Part shown: positions 16,874 to 27,223 of the stretch, in pieces | Layout of the letters: each line of letters begins with the position of its first letter | Numbering within the stretch: the stretch's first letter is position 1 | DNA from: Phycisphaerales bacterium | GTDB taxonomy: Bacteria > Planctomycetota > Phycisphaerae > Phycisphaerales > UBA1924 | Assembly (NCBI GenBank): GCA_020849105.1 | Contig: JADLGW010000015.1 | Span: 62,001-126,000 of the forward strand | DNA: 64,000 nucleotides | Direction of reading: 5' to 3' | Position numbers and translations under genes: made by a program | Notes under the pieces: model-generated | The model's database searches: none | What the model was told of the DNA's origin: nothing | Seen by the model: only the letters and a program-made list of their open reading frames with translations

Positions 16874-19800
16874 ATGAAACGGTCACGCCGCTCGAATCGT
16901 CGCTACACCCGTTCCCGCGCCCTGCCGTCGGCCAACTCCGGGTCGGCGTCGCGCCTGGCCGAGCGCGCGGGCGCCTCGCCGCGTGCGGCGGTGGAGCAAC
17001 TCGAGAGCCGGCAGTTGCTGTTCTCGCTGACGATCACGCCGGACCTGGTCGACCCGAACACGGGGGTGGGGACGATCCGGGCGACCTTCGGGTACGCGAT
17101 CCCGCTGTTCGCCAACATCGTGGACGACTTCCAGCCCAACCCGCCGACCGTGGACATCGAGGACTTCTCCGACGACACGCCGCTGGGCAACATCCTCGGG
17201 GGCGGCGGCAATATCAACAGCGGTCGGTTCTTCACGCAGAGCAACTGGCAACTGCTGCACGACATCACGCCGGGGTCGAACATCCGCCTGGCGGCGTTCC
17301 CCGACCAGCAGGGCGTCCCGCAGGGGACGACGGCCCAGATCATCGCGCAGATGTCCCAGGGGCAGAGCATCACGCTGCGCCGGGCGGCCCAGCCCAACTC
17401 CACCCAGGCCTTCCTGATGATGCGGTCGCTGTCGATCGACTTTAGCGCCGCCCCGGGCACCTCCACCGGCCTCAACCTGGACAACACGGTCGTTGAACTG
17501 CTCCAGATCATCAGGCAGGGACCGACGACGACGACGACGGTCGTCTCCTCGTTCACGGGCGCCGCGCTGGGTGCGCTCAACACGACGGGTGTCCCCGGCA
17601 GCGGGATCGGCACGTTCCTGTTCTCCTCCACGGACCCGAACATCGCGGCCTTCAACGGGATCCGCATCCGGGCGATCAGCGGCCCCAACGAAGCCTTCAC
17701 GATGGACAACCTGACCGGCGTGTTCCAGCCGGGGAACTATGTGGGATCGGTGGGGAAGCGCCTGTTCGGGGCGGAGATATCGTTCACGGGGCCCGCCTTC
17801 TCGTCGTTCCGGGTGCTGGACAGTTACCTGCGGGAGATGGCGCTGACGACCGCGGTCGGCTCACCGGGCGGGTCGGCCAACTTCGTGGTGATCGACCCTG
17901 ACGACAACGGCGTCCCCAACTTCAACGACGGGATCGGGCGCATCACGATCAGCGGCGCCGACGACCGCTCGTCGATCACGGTCCTGGGCGGGAAGATCGA
18001 TGAGAACGGCTACACGCGGGTCGATTCCCTGGTCGGCATCTTTGACGACTTCGAGCAGGGCGGGTTCGGGTTCGCCCTGGACGCCAACGGGCGCGTGGTC
18101 GGGCTGCCCCCGGGCCCAGGCTCGGTCATCATCGGCAACCCGTTCCTCCGGAACCCGACGAACACGGGGACCTACGGCCCGGTGAACAGCGTCTTCGGGA
18201 ACGCGGACTACACGAACACCGACTTCGGCGTGTTCGTCGTGGACGGCAGCGACATGGGCTCCGTGTACATCAGCGGCGTTGTCGTGGGAACCTCCCGGTT
18301 CAACGGGTTCCTGGACCGCTGGTACTCCGGCTACCAACTGGGCAGCGTGGTCGTCCGGGGCGACCTGGGCACGTTCGCGGTGGGCGGTGACGCGGGCGCC
18401 TGGGAAGTGGACCCGGGCCAGCCGATCCCGGGTGTGAACAACCAGCCCCAGTCGTCGGGCGGGCAACTGACGGTCAGCCGGACGCTCGGGCAGGCGATCA
18501 TCGGCGGCCGCAACTTCATGGGCATCACCGTCGCGGGCACCACGAACCAGCCCAGCGCCAACCACCCTCGCGACACCTTCCGCTACTACGAGATTGAACA
18601 GCCGTACCAGATCCCGACGGGCGCGCAGAACCCCGAGGCGGCGTGGATCAACCGGATGTACGCGAACGACGCCGTGTACGTCCAGAACAAGCTGCGGGCG
18701 AACGGGAATGCCGTGGCGCTCACCGGGCAGGCGCCGATCATCGGCGAGACCGTGTGGCGCAACGACCACATCCTGCAGGCCGAGTGGGTGGGCAACGTCG
18801 GAACGGCGGTGCAGGTCTACGGCAACCTGGGCGGCGGCGACGCGACGATCAACACGAACAACGACCCGTTTGACGTCTACGGGTTCGCCTCCGACGGCGA
18901 GCAGGAGATCGTGGTCGAGGTCGAGGCGGTCATCCGCGGGGCCGGCGTGCAGATCCCGATCACCGGGCGCATCCTGGACCACAACGGGCGCACGGTCGCG
19001 GCCTTTGAGTTCGACGACCGGGTGCAGAGGCTCGCGCTGCCGAACGCGTCGCTGCCGCAGACCTCGCAGGTCATGCGGTACAAGCCCGCGGCACCGGGCA
19101 CGTACTACGTTGTGCTGTGGGACGGCCGGACGACGGGCGACACCCAGACGGTCAACGAGGATTATGTGATGACCATCGGCGGGATGGCATCCACGGCGTT
19201 CGGGTCGCTCAAGGTCGGCGCGCAACTCGGCGACGACACCCCTGGCCCGACGAACCCGGCGATCACCGTCCTGGGCGGGTCCATGGGCGCGGTCCGCGTG
19301 GGGACCGGCCTGACCGCCTCCGACGGGTCGGAGGATGACGCCATCTCGTCGTTCAACGACGACATCACGGACGTGGACCAGCACAGCGAGTGGAAGGGTT
19401 CCACCATCAGCGTGACGGGGAACCTGTACGGCGCGATCGCCGGCGGCGATATCGAGGGCGCCACCGGCGCCCCCAGCAGTGCGCTCGTCGTCGTCAGCGG
19501 GGACCTGGGCGAACTGGCGACGGGGCTGAGCCCCGTCATCGGCGTGGGCCGCGGCGAGGGCGACATCGGCGGGCTGGACCTGCGGATCGGCCGCCGGATC
19601 GGGATGATCGACGTCAAGGGCGCCATCGGCATCGACCAGGACAGCACCGCGCCCGACACCACCCCGATCGGCCCCACGCTGATCCGCTCCGGGATCAACG
19701 GCGGGGACGGCAGCATCGGCATGATCCGGGTGGGCGAGCATGTGGCCGCGGGGCTGCTGAGCGTGACGACGGGCCCGAACTCCACGATCGGGGCGTTCCT

Positions 19801-22800
19801 GGTGTCGCAGGATGCGCTGGGCGATACTGGCGCGTTCTCGGGCATCTACTCCCTGGGCTTCGGCTCGGGCTTCGGCGCGAACTTCACAACCGGTTTCGGG
19901 TCGGACGTGCGCTTCGTCGATTTCGGTCGCATCGACCAGCCCAACTCGGTCAACGCCCGAATCCCGATCATCGGCGGGCAGGTTGTCACCGTCGTGGACG
20001 ATGCCGGCGGGCGCGTGACCATCCAGGTCACGGGGGCCGCGGGCGGTGTGGTGGCCGGCTTCGTGCGCGTGCTGCCGATCGACGGCTCGCAGGGCGTGGC
20101 GATCGCGGGGATCGACGCGAACCTGGCGGGCGGGCGGGCGCTGGTCATTACCGGCGACAACCAGACGGTCAACCAGGACACGATCTCCATCGGGCGGATC
20201 AGCATCACCGGCGGCGATGCCGGGTCGGCCGTGCGCCTGCTGGGCTCCGTTGAGATCGACGTGTGGCAGATCAGCCAGACCGGGACGGACGGCGCGTTCG
20301 GGGTCATCAGCAACGAGACCCCGGGCGGCGATATCGTGGCGATCGACGTCGCCTCTCTGACGACGCTGACGATCCTGACGGGCGACCTGGGCCGCACGGC
20401 GCTGCCGTCCTTCGGCCCTCGCCAGATCGGGCCCTTCATCGGCATCGCCCAGGCCGGCGGCGACGACACGGCGACGTTCGGGATCGGCGTGGGCATGCCG
20501 GGCAACTGGAACGGCGAGATGTACCGTTCCACGACCGACACCAACGCCGACGCCGGGAACGCGTACCTGGACGACATCGGTTCGCCCATCGACCCGTACC
20601 TGAACGGGCTGCGGGTCCGCACCGGCAATGTGACGGACGTGCTGGTCGGCGGGGCCATCGTGGACGTGCTGGTGCAGGCCGGGGACATCAACCAGGTCAC
20701 GGCGAGTTTCCGCCGGGTGAGTGCGCCCGGTCAGTTCTACGGCATCCTGGGCAATGTCTACGCCAGCGGCGACATCGTGGCGATCAACGTCGGCGACGGG
20801 CTCTCGGCGCCGGACTCTTCACCCCTGGCCACGACGAGCGTCATCGCCGGCGACGACATCCTGTCGTTCATCGCGGCCGGCGGCGCGTCCGTGTCGAGCA
20901 TCGTGACGGCGTTCAACTCCGCGGACACGGGCGCCGCGCCGCAGGAAGGCATCGTCAACTTCAGCGTGACCGGCGGCGGGGACATCTCCGGCGCGGTCAT
21001 CTCCGCCGAGCAGTTCGAGGGCTTCTGGACCAGCATGCTGGGGTGGAGCAGCGACAACCGGAACGCCACGGGCAACATCTTCAGCCTGCTGGGCGTGGAC
21101 GCGAACCTGTACCGCTCGGACGTGTTCGCGGCCAACATCGTCACGGTGCTGCTGACCAACGGCTTCTACGACGCGACGTTCATGAACGCGACGTTCGAGA
21201 TCGGCTCCATCACGGCCACGGGGTTCCGCAACTCCACGCTGCAGGGCACCACGCAGGAGTTTGCGCCCAGCGCCATCCTCGGCGGGCGCAGCGCCAACAC
21301 GATCACGGCGGGCACGGTGGGCGGGACCGGGGCCGGCGGCGGCGGCGACATGCAGGACCTGCGGATCGACCTGCTGGGGTCGCTCGGGGCCCTGACCGCG
21401 GCCAATATCTCCCGGGTCGTCCTGGACGTTGACAACACGATCACCGGCATCACGGTCAGCAACGACATCCGGGCGTCGCGAGTCATCACCGGCGAACTGG
21501 TCACGCTGGCCGCGGCCCACAACGTCCGGTCCAGCCGCTTCGATATCTCCGGGCCGCTGACGGCGTTCACGGCCGGCGACGAGGTGTACAACACGCAGAT
21601 CAACGTCACGGGCCCCGACGGGCGGATCGACCTGATCACGGCGCGGACCTTCTTCAGCGGGACGGTGGCGGCGTCGGGGCCGATCCAGACAATCTCCGTG
21701 ACGCAGGGCGACATGGACGCCCTGATCACCACCACGACGGACCGCGGTGACGTGGCGCTGCTGACGGCGTCGCGCGACCTCAACATCCGCACGGACATCT
21801 CCGGCGACGTGCAGTCGCTGGTGGCCGGGCGCCACATCGGGCAGATCGGCGCGTTCCGCACGATCCTGGTGCACGGCAACCTGGCCGGCGTGGACGTGTC
21901 CGGCGGGCAGTTGTACTCCGACCTGCGGATCGGGCAGGCGCTCACGGGCACCGTCACGATCGGGGCCGCGTTCAACAAGCCGGGCGCCAGCAACCTCGGG
22001 CACGGGTCGGTCATCTCGTTCGGGGCGATCAACACCGTCCGGGTGCTGGGCGACTTCGGCGGCAAGGTCGTCAGTTACTCGGGCGGCATCAACCTCGTCA
22101 GCATCAACGACGGGTCGCTGCTGACCGAGGGCGTGGTCGCGGCGTACGACGGCGACCTCCGGAACCTGGTCATCAACCGGGGCAACCTGCTTGGGACCGT
22201 GCACGCCGACTACATCCTGTGGGCGATCAACGTCAACGCGTCGGACGACGGCGTGTTCGGTGACATCGGGGTGAACCCGAACTCCAGCGCCGGCGTCTCC
22301 TACGACGACCACCGCAACCAGTTGCCGCCGGGGGTCATCGCCAACACGCCGGTGCAGGGCGCGACCATCACGGCGGGCAAGAACATCGGGCGCATCACGA
22401 CCAGCAACGGGTCGATCTTCGAGACCTCGATCTACGCCGGCCGCGCCATCGGCACGATCACGGTCAACGGCGACATCCGCAACGACACCCTGACGGGAGG
22501 GATGGGGACGCAGATCATCGCCGGCTCGTCCATGTTCCGCATCATCGTGAACGGCAACCTGCACAACGCGGGCATCGCCGCGGGCGTCCTTGACCTGGGC
22601 GCGGACGGGATGCTCGGCGGCACGGGCTCCGCGGCCGACACCAACAACCTGGGCAAGGTGGGCACGGTGCAGGTCTCCGGCAACTCCTCGAACACCTTCA
22701 TCACGGCGGGCCTGACGGCCGGCGGCGACGGCGTCTACAACACGCCGGACGACGGCATCGTGCCGGGTCTGTCCTTTGTCCGCAACGTGCTCATCAGCGG

Positions 22801-25800
22801 CGCGATCGCCAACGTCAGCGTCTACTCCGACTGGCCGGTGCAGAACGTTCCGCCGGGCGTCACGCTGGGCGGCTCCAACGCCCCGCCGATGGACCCACGG
22901 ATCGCCGGCGGCGCACCCGTGGGCGGCGTGCAACTCAACGGCGGAGGGGCCAGCGCGACCTTCAGCACGGCGTCCGGAGAGGCGTTCACCGTTGCATTCC
23001 AGGCCGGCGGCGCGGGCGCGCGGGCATACTGGGACGCCGCGGGCAACCGCATTGTCCTTATCAACACGAGTGCGGCCTCCACGCTCAGCATCGCGGCGAC
23101 GCCGCCGGGCGGCCAGCCGAAGCAACTCACTGATTTCCGCGTCGTCACCAACGACGACGCGACCGTGGGCTCCATCGCGATCGACGCGAACCTGCTCGGC
23201 GATTCCTGCGTCGTCGTGGACAACAACCTGGGCAGCCTGCAGTTCAACAACGCCGCCGGCGGCATGGACGTGCTGGTCGGCGGGAGCATGCGGGACTTCA
23301 CCACCGGCTCCTTCGCCGAGGGCACGATCCACGCCCGCTGGATGCGGACGGTGAACATCGTCGGCTCACTCGGCACGTCCGCTCCGCTGGACGACGCGTT
23401 CCTGTCCGCGCTGGCGGCCGGAACGATCACGATCGGCGGCGACCTCCAGGGCAACATCAGCCTGGACCGCGACGTGGCGACGGTGCATGTGGGCGGGGCG
23501 GTGCGCCGCGCGACCTTCAGGTCCGGGAGCAACGCGGGCAGCCTGACCTTCGGCTCCGTGAGCGAGTCGCGGATCAGCGTCCGCGATGCGCTCGGCTCGG
23601 TCGGCGTGGCGGGCAACGTGTTCGATTCGTCGATCATGGCGGGCGGGGACCTGGGCGCTGACGGCAACCCGGGCGGCGCCGGCGTCAACCGCGACGACGC
23701 GACCACCGGTTCGATCGGCACCGTCACCGTCGGCGGCTCCTTCATCGAGTCCGACATCGTCGCGGGCATGCTGCGCGGGCCGGACGGGTTCTTCGGTACC
23801 AGCGACGACTCGGTGGCCGCGGGACGCAGCAATATCGGCGCGGTCACGATCGCGGGGCAGGCGTTCGGCTCCAACTTCAACTCGGAGCAGTACCGGATCT
23901 CGGCGACCGGGACGATCGCGGGCGTGACGGTCCAGGGCGTTCCGCCGCCGACCGGCGGCAACTTCCTGGTGCGCGACCTTGCGACGGCGCCGCTGGCGAT
24001 CCAGGTCGTCCGGCTCTCCACCGGCTCCGACGACCGCATCTTCAACGCGAAGATCGAGTTCAACCAGGCGATGGACGCCAGCACGATCGGGCCGGCGCTG
24101 CGCATCTCCGAGGTGCGTGACAGCGGCAACACCCTGATCCCGCTCGCGTTCGGCACCGACTTCTTCGTCGCCTACAACGCCGTGACCAGCACGGCGGTCA
24201 TCACCTTCTCCAACGCCATCATGTTCCGGAACCAGCCGCAGGCGCCGGGCGTCGCGGCCGCGGGCGTGTTCCGGTTCGAACTGGACCAGAGCATCCTGAG
24301 GGCGCAGGTCGCGCAGTCGCGTCTGGACGGCGACGGCAGCGGGCAGGCCGACGCCGGCGACGACTACTCCCAGGACGCGGTGGTCGGCGATGCGGGCGAC
24401 AAGATCGTGCCGGAGGTGGCGGTCGGGATCGACGGCGGGCGCGTGGACTTCTACGGCCCGGTGGATATGGACGTGATCCTGGACAACAACCGGAACCCGG
24501 ACGGCATCCCCGACGCGAACCGCGTGTTCCGGATCGAGGGTGCCCTGGGCGACCACCCGGACAACGATGCGGGCACGTTCCCCTTCGCCGGCGACGCGGA
24601 CGTGTACAAGATCACGCTGCGGGCCGGGCAGATCCTGCACCTGGGCGGCCAGCAGGGCACGGCGCTCTTCGCGACCCGGTCGCTGCTCAACGCCGACGGT
24701 GAGTTCCAGTCGGGCGAGACGGCCGACTCGCTCCTCCTGCCCAGCGACGTCGAGGACCTCACCGACATCTCGTTCGATGCGAACTGGCTGATCAAGACGA
24801 CGGGGACCTACTACCTGGTCGTCGACAACACGGCCGGCATCGCCCCCTTCCTGCCCGGCGTCGTGCCCAACATCAGCCCCGCCGGCGGCAATATCGGCGA
24901 GTACGCCTTTGACTTCATGATCTTCGACGACGGCGATACCGGCTTCGCGGGCGACACGAACTCGGGCAACGGCACGCCGCTGGCGACCGCCCCGACCTCC
25001 CTCGCCTTCGCCGGCCCGGACCAGTTGTTCGGCACGTCCGACGATGTCACGCAGGTGCGCGTCGCCGACTTTGTCTTCACCCTGGACCGCGGCGGCGACG
25101 GTGTCGCCGGGACGACCGACGACGTGGTCAGCGGCGTGAACGGCAAGGGCATCCACGTCGCCCGGACCGACGGCAACACGATCACGACCCGGATCGAATC
25201 GGCGATCGGCACGCCCGGCCACGTCGGCGTCCCCGGTGACGTCATCATGCCGGACGTGGACGTCTTCCACCTGAACAACGGCGAGCCGATCGGTGCCGGC
25301 ACGAAGTTCACCGTGAAGGTGAAACTGTCGGAGCGTGGGGCCGACCTGGGCAGCCGCACCCAGCAGTTCCTGGTGGACTTCAACGGCGCGGTGGAGATGG
25401 GTATCTTCGAGACGAACAACGCCACCAACATCGATAACGCGGACCTGGTGTTCGGTCCCTCGGACTTCCGGTCCTCCGGCGGCACCCCGGGGGCTCAACT
25501 GGCCAAGAACGGACCCCTGGAGTACGGCTACGACGAGAACGGCGACTTCTTCATGACCTTCATCACGCCGGGACGGCTCGGCGTGGGCGGCCCGGCCTCG
25601 TACGCCCTGTACATGCAGGGTGTGTTCAACACCGATTATGTGGTGGAGATCGTCCAGCAGGGCACGGCGAGCGTGACCCGCACCCACCAGAACATCTTCC
25701 TCGAGACCCGCGGCGGGACGCTGGACTGGCTGCTCACCGGCGACCAGAGCACCGACGTGCTGCCCTTCCGCGCCGCGGCCCTGGGCTTCACCGGCAGCCT

Positions 25801-26401
25801 CCCCAACGGCAAGACCGTCACGCAGTACATCCTGGACAACGTGGTGGCGAGCCTCCGGTCCATCTTCGACGCCGCGGGTGTGGACGTGCGGGTGTCGCTG
25901 ACCCCGGCCACGTTCGAGTTCCAGGACTACAGCACGATCTTCCTCACCTCTTCGAACGACCCCATCCACTCCTTCAACGAGCGGAACTACGGGGCCAGTT
26001 CGCACAGCGACCCCTTCAACGCCGACCACAACGACCAGGCGGCGGTGTTCGTGCCCAGTTTCGCGACGCTGGGCCTGACGGCGAGCCAGGCCGACCTGGA
26101 CCTGTTCATCAAGTCCCTCACCGACACGACCGGCCGCCGCGCCGGCGAACTGCTGGGCCTGCGGATGACCGAGAGGCAGTTCGGCGGCGTGCCGCGCGAC
26201 ATCATGGCGGTGAACAGCCCGGAGAATCAGCCGACGGGCAGCAACTCCTACCGGTTCACGGATGTGTCCACGAACCTCGCCGGACCGTGGGATTACCCCC
26301 GCACCGATGAGAACGTGGTGTTCTCCGGCGGCGGCCAGACACAGTTCTTCCTCGGGCACCAGCGCTCGCGGTCGCTGCTGGACGCCTTCCTGGCCCCGTA
26401 A
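16874..26401 (+). CDS. Giant exported surface protein with LEPR-XLL-type N-terminus
   Basis: A 3175-residue protein, probably an adhesin or surface-layer component. The basic N-terminus is followed by EQLESRQLLF (41-50), matching the LEPR-XLL motif found near the start of very large planctomycete exported proteins. From about residue 130 to 2380 it consists of short, degenerate Gly/Asp/Thr-rich beta repeats such as ITVLGG, VVSGDLGE and VRVLGDFGG, suggesting a beta-helix. Calcium-loop-like segments recur (DGDGSGQADAGDD, GADGNPGGAG). Near 2390-2480 lies an Ig-like segment with FNQAMDASTIG, and near 2560-2640 a PPC-like domain. The end (about 2980-3175) resembles the metalloprotease-like end of related proteins but without HExxH. 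AGGAG precedes the ATG at 16874. The repeats make a precise domain map uncertain. Confidence 0.8.
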   Translation: MKRSRRSNRRYTRSRALPSANSGSASRLAERAGASPRAAVEQLESRQLLFSLTITPDLVDPNTGVGTIRATFGYAIPLFANIVDDFQPNPPTVDIEDFSDDTPLGNILGGGGNINSGRFFTQSNWQLLHDITPGSNIRLAAFPDQQGVPQGTTAQIIAQMSQGQSITLRRAAQPNSTQAFLMMRSLSIDFSAAPGTSTGLNLDNTVVELLQIIRQGPTTTTTVVSSFTGAALGALNTTGVPGSGIGTFLFSSTDPNIAAFNGIRIRAISGPNEAFTMDNLTGVFQPGNYVGSVGKRLFGAEISFTGPAFSSFRVLDSYLREMALTTAVGSPGGSANFVVIDPDDNGVPNFNDGIGRITISGADDRSSITVLGGKIDENGYTRVDSLVGIFDDFEQGGFGFALDANGRVVGLPPGPGSVIIGNPFLRNPTNTGTYGPVNSVFGNADYTNTDFGVFVVDGSDMGSVYISGVVVGTSRFNGFLDRWYSGYQLGSVVVRGDLGTFAVGGDAGAWEVDPGQPIPGVNNQPQSSGGQLTVSRTLGQAIIGGRNFMGITVAGTTNQPSANHPRDTFRYYEIEQPYQIPTGAQNPEAAWINRMYANDAVYVQNKLRANGNAVALTGQAPIIGETVWRNDHILQAEWVGNVGTAVQVYGNLGGGDATINTNNDPFDVYGFASDGEQEIVVEVEAVIRGAGVQIPITGRILDHNGRTVAAFEFDDRVQRLALPNASLPQTSQVMRYKPAAPGTYYVVLWDGRTTGDTQTVNEDYVMTIGGMASTAFGSLKVGAQLGDDTPGPTNPAITVLGGSMGAVRVGTGLTASDGSEDDAISSFNDDITDVDQHSEWKGSTISVTGNLYGAIAGGDIEGATGAPSSALVVVSGDLGELATGLSPVIGVGRGEGDIGGLDLRIGRRIGMIDVKGAIGIDQDSTAPDTTPIGPTLIRSGINGGDGSIGMIRVGEHVAAGLLSVTTGPNSTIGAFLVSQDALGDTGAFSGIYSLGFGSGFGANFTTGFGSDVRFVDFGRIDQPNSVNARIPIIGGQVVTVVDDAGGRVTIQVTGAAGGVVAGFVRVLPIDGSQGVAIAGIDANLAGGRALVITGDNQTVNQDTISIGRISITGGDAGSAVRLLGSVEIDVWQISQTGTDGAFGVISNETPGGDIVAIDVASLTTLTILTGDLGRTALPSFGPRQIGPFIGIAQAGGDDTATFGIGVGMPGNWNGEMYRSTTDTNADAGNAYLDDIGSPIDPYLNGLRVRTGNVTDVLVGGAIVDVLVQAGDINQVTASFRRVSAPGQFYGILGNVYASGDIVAINVGDGLSAPDSSPLATTSVIAGDDILSFIAAGGASVSSIVTAFNSADTGAAPQEGIVNFSVTGGGDISGAVISAEQFEGFWTSMLGWSSDNRNATGNIFSLLGVDANLYRSDVFAANIVTVLLTNGFYDATFMNATFEIGSITATGFRNSTLQGTTQEFAPSAILGGRSANTITAGTVGGTGAGGGGDMQDLRIDLLGSLGALTAANISRVVLDVDNTITGITVSNDIRASRVITGELVTLAAAHNVRSSRFDISGPLTAFTAGDEVYNTQINVTGPDGRIDLITARTFFSGTVAASGPIQTISVTQGDMDALITTTTDRGDVALLTASRDLNIRTDISGDVQSLVAGRHIGQIGAFRTILVHGNLAGVDVSGGQLYSDLRIGQALTGTVTIGAAFNKPGASNLGHGSVISFGAINTVRVLGDFGGKVVSYSGGINLVSINDGSLLTEGVVAAYDGDLRNLVINRGNLLGTVHADYILWAINVNASDDGVFGDIGVNPNSSAGVSYDDHRNQLPPGVIANTPVQGATITAGKNIGRITTSNGSIFETSIYAGRAIGTITVNGDIRNDTLTGGMGTQIIAGSSMFRIIVNGNLHNAGIAAGVLDLGADGMLGGTGSAADTNNLGKVGTVQVSGNSSNTFITAGLTAGGDGVYNTPDDGIVPGLSFVRNVLISGAIANVSVYSDWPVQNVPPGVTLGGSNAPPMDPRIAGGAPVGGVQLNGGGASATFSTASGEAFTVAFQAGGAGARAYWDAAGNRIVLINTSAASTLSIAATPPGGQPKQLTDFRVVTNDDATVGSIAIDANLLGDSCVVVDNNLGSLQFNNAAGGMDVLVGGSMRDFTTGSFAEGTIHARWMRTVNIVGSLGTSAPLDDAFLSALAAGTITIGGDLQGNISLDRDVATVHVGGAVRRATFRSGSNAGSLTFGSVSESRISVRDALGSVGVAGNVFDSSIMAGGDLGADGNPGGAGVNRDDATTGSIGTVTVGGSFIESDIVAGMLRGPDGFFGTSDDSVAAGRSNIGAVTIAGQAFGSNFNSEQYRISATGTIAGVTVQGVPPPTGGNFLVRDLATAPLAIQVVRLSTGSDDRIFNAKIEFNQAMDASTIGPALRISEVRDSGNTLIPLAFGTDFFVAYNAVTSTAVITFSNAIMFRNQPQAPGVAAAGVFRFELDQSILRAQVAQSRLDGDGSGQADAGDDYSQDAVVGDAGDKIVPEVAVGIDGGRVDFYGPVDMDVILDNNRNPDGIPDANRVFRIEGALGDHPDNDAGTFPFAGDADVYKITLRAGQILHLGGQQGTALFATRSLLNADGEFQSGETADSLLLPSDVEDLTDISFDANWLIKTTGTYYLVVDNTAGIAPFLPGVVPNISPAGGNIGEYAFDFMIFDDGDTGFAGDTNSGNGTPLATAPTSLAFAGPDQLFGTSDDVTQVRVADFVFTLDRGGDGVAGTTDDVVSGVNGKGIHVARTDGNTITTRIESAIGTPGHVGVPGDVIMPDVDVFHLNNGEPIGAGTKFTVKVKLSERGADLGSRTQQFLVDFNGAVEMGIFETNNATNIDNADLVFGPSDFRSSGGTPGAQLAKNGPLEYGYDENGDFFMTFITPGRLGVGGPASYALYMQGVFNTDYVVEIVQQGTASVTRTHQNIFLETRGGTLDWLLTGDQSTDVLPFRAAALGFTGSLPNGKTVTQYILDNVVASLRSIFDAAGVDVRVSLTPATFEFQDYSTIFLTSSNDPIHSFNERNYGASSHSDPFNADHNDQAAVFVPSFATLGLTASQADLDLFIKSLTDTTGRRAGELLGLRMTERQFGGVPRDIMAVNSPENQPTGSNSYRFTDVSTNLAGPWDYPRTDENVVFSGGGQTQFFLGHQRSRSLLDAFLAP

Positions 26402-26424
26402 CCTCGATCCGATTTCCGCTTACG

Positions 26425-26453
26425 CGCCCGCGACAGCCGCGGGCGTTTTTCTT
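26425..26453 (+). terminator. Rho-independent terminator after the giant gene
   Basis: Perfect 8-bp stem CGCCCGCG (26425-26432) with CGCGGGCG (26438-26445), loop ACAGC, followed by TTTTT (26446-26450). It lies 24 bases after the stop codon. Confidence 0.85.
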
Positions 26454-26576
26454 TCCGCAACCGCCAATACGGGCAGCGGGTCCAGCATGGTGCGCAGGCG
26501 GGCACCGGTGTGCGGGCGTACGGCCGGCGGCGCGGCGAACCGGCGGAAGTCGCCCCAGCGGAGGCGTCGAAACGGG

Positions 26577-27140
26577 TCAGTACTTGTCCGCGCACTCCGC
26601 CCCGGCGCTGGTCTTGAACTCGTAGGTGGTCATCCTGCGGATCGGCGGGGAGTAGATGTGCAGCGTCACCAGGTCCTGCCCGGGTGACTGCATGTTGGCG
26701 ACCTGGTGGATGTCCGCGTCGTCGGCGGCGCAGACGTAGCCGGGGGGCATCGGGTTGACGGTGACGGGGCAGACGAGGCCCGAGTCGGTCACGCGGAAGC
26801 GGATCTCCGTGCCCGTCCCCTCGACCACGCGGAACGCGCACGACACGCCGCGGTGGTCGTGGATCGGTGTGCAGTGGCCGCTCCGCCAGCACAGGGCGAG
26901 CAGTTCGTAGTGCGGCGACTCGCTGATCGTGTTCCGCTTGTAGCCGTTGACCCCGAAGCAGCAGGCGGGCCCGACGTCGGCCCGCGTGATCGGGAGTTCG
27001 CCCAGCATCCGGCTCAGGACGGCCAGGTCCACGCGCCCCGTCACCGTGTCCAGGTACGCGATCACCCCGGCCAGTTTCGGGAACCGGACCGCGGGATGTG
27101 CGGCGGCGGAATCGGCAGCGGCGCGGGGCATGGAGCACAT
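26577..27140 (-). CDS. Cysteine dioxygenase type I family protein
   Basis: Cupin iron enzyme expected to oxidise L-cysteine to cysteine sulfinate with O2. The 187-residue protein has the iron ligands His94 and His96 in CTPIHDHRG and His145 in DADIHQVAN. YKRNTI (67-72) and the ELLALCW stretch match the family. Cys101 lies five residues after His96 and Tyr163 in LHIYSPP; they align with the Cys93-Tyr157 pair that is crosslinked in mammalian enzymes. Start at ATG 27140; a second Met at residue 4 is possible. Divergent from the EF-G-like gene across 83 bases. Confidence 0.85.
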   Translation of the reverse strand: MCSMPRAAADSAAAHPAVRFPKLAGVIAYLDTVTGRVDLAVLSRMLGELPITRADVGPACCFGVNGYKRNTISESPHYELLALCWRSGHCTPIHDHRGVSCAFRVVEGTGTEIRFRVTDSGLVCPVTVNPMPPGYVCAADDADIHQVANMQSPGQDLVTLHIYSPPIRRMTTYEFKTSAGAECADKY

Positions 27141-27223
27141 TCTACCGGGCCGGAGCCAGTCCCCGGGGAGCCCGCGCCTCCCCCCTTGCTAGACTGTCGA
27201 ATCAACCCCCGGGAGTCCCCGCT

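Noticed and set aside
20819-26359. Two very long minus-strand open frames (20819-23332 and 23366-26359) opposite the giant gene
   Set aside because: Their translations are Arg/Val/Asp-rich with no family features, and third-position GC in the plus-strand gene explains the lack of stops.
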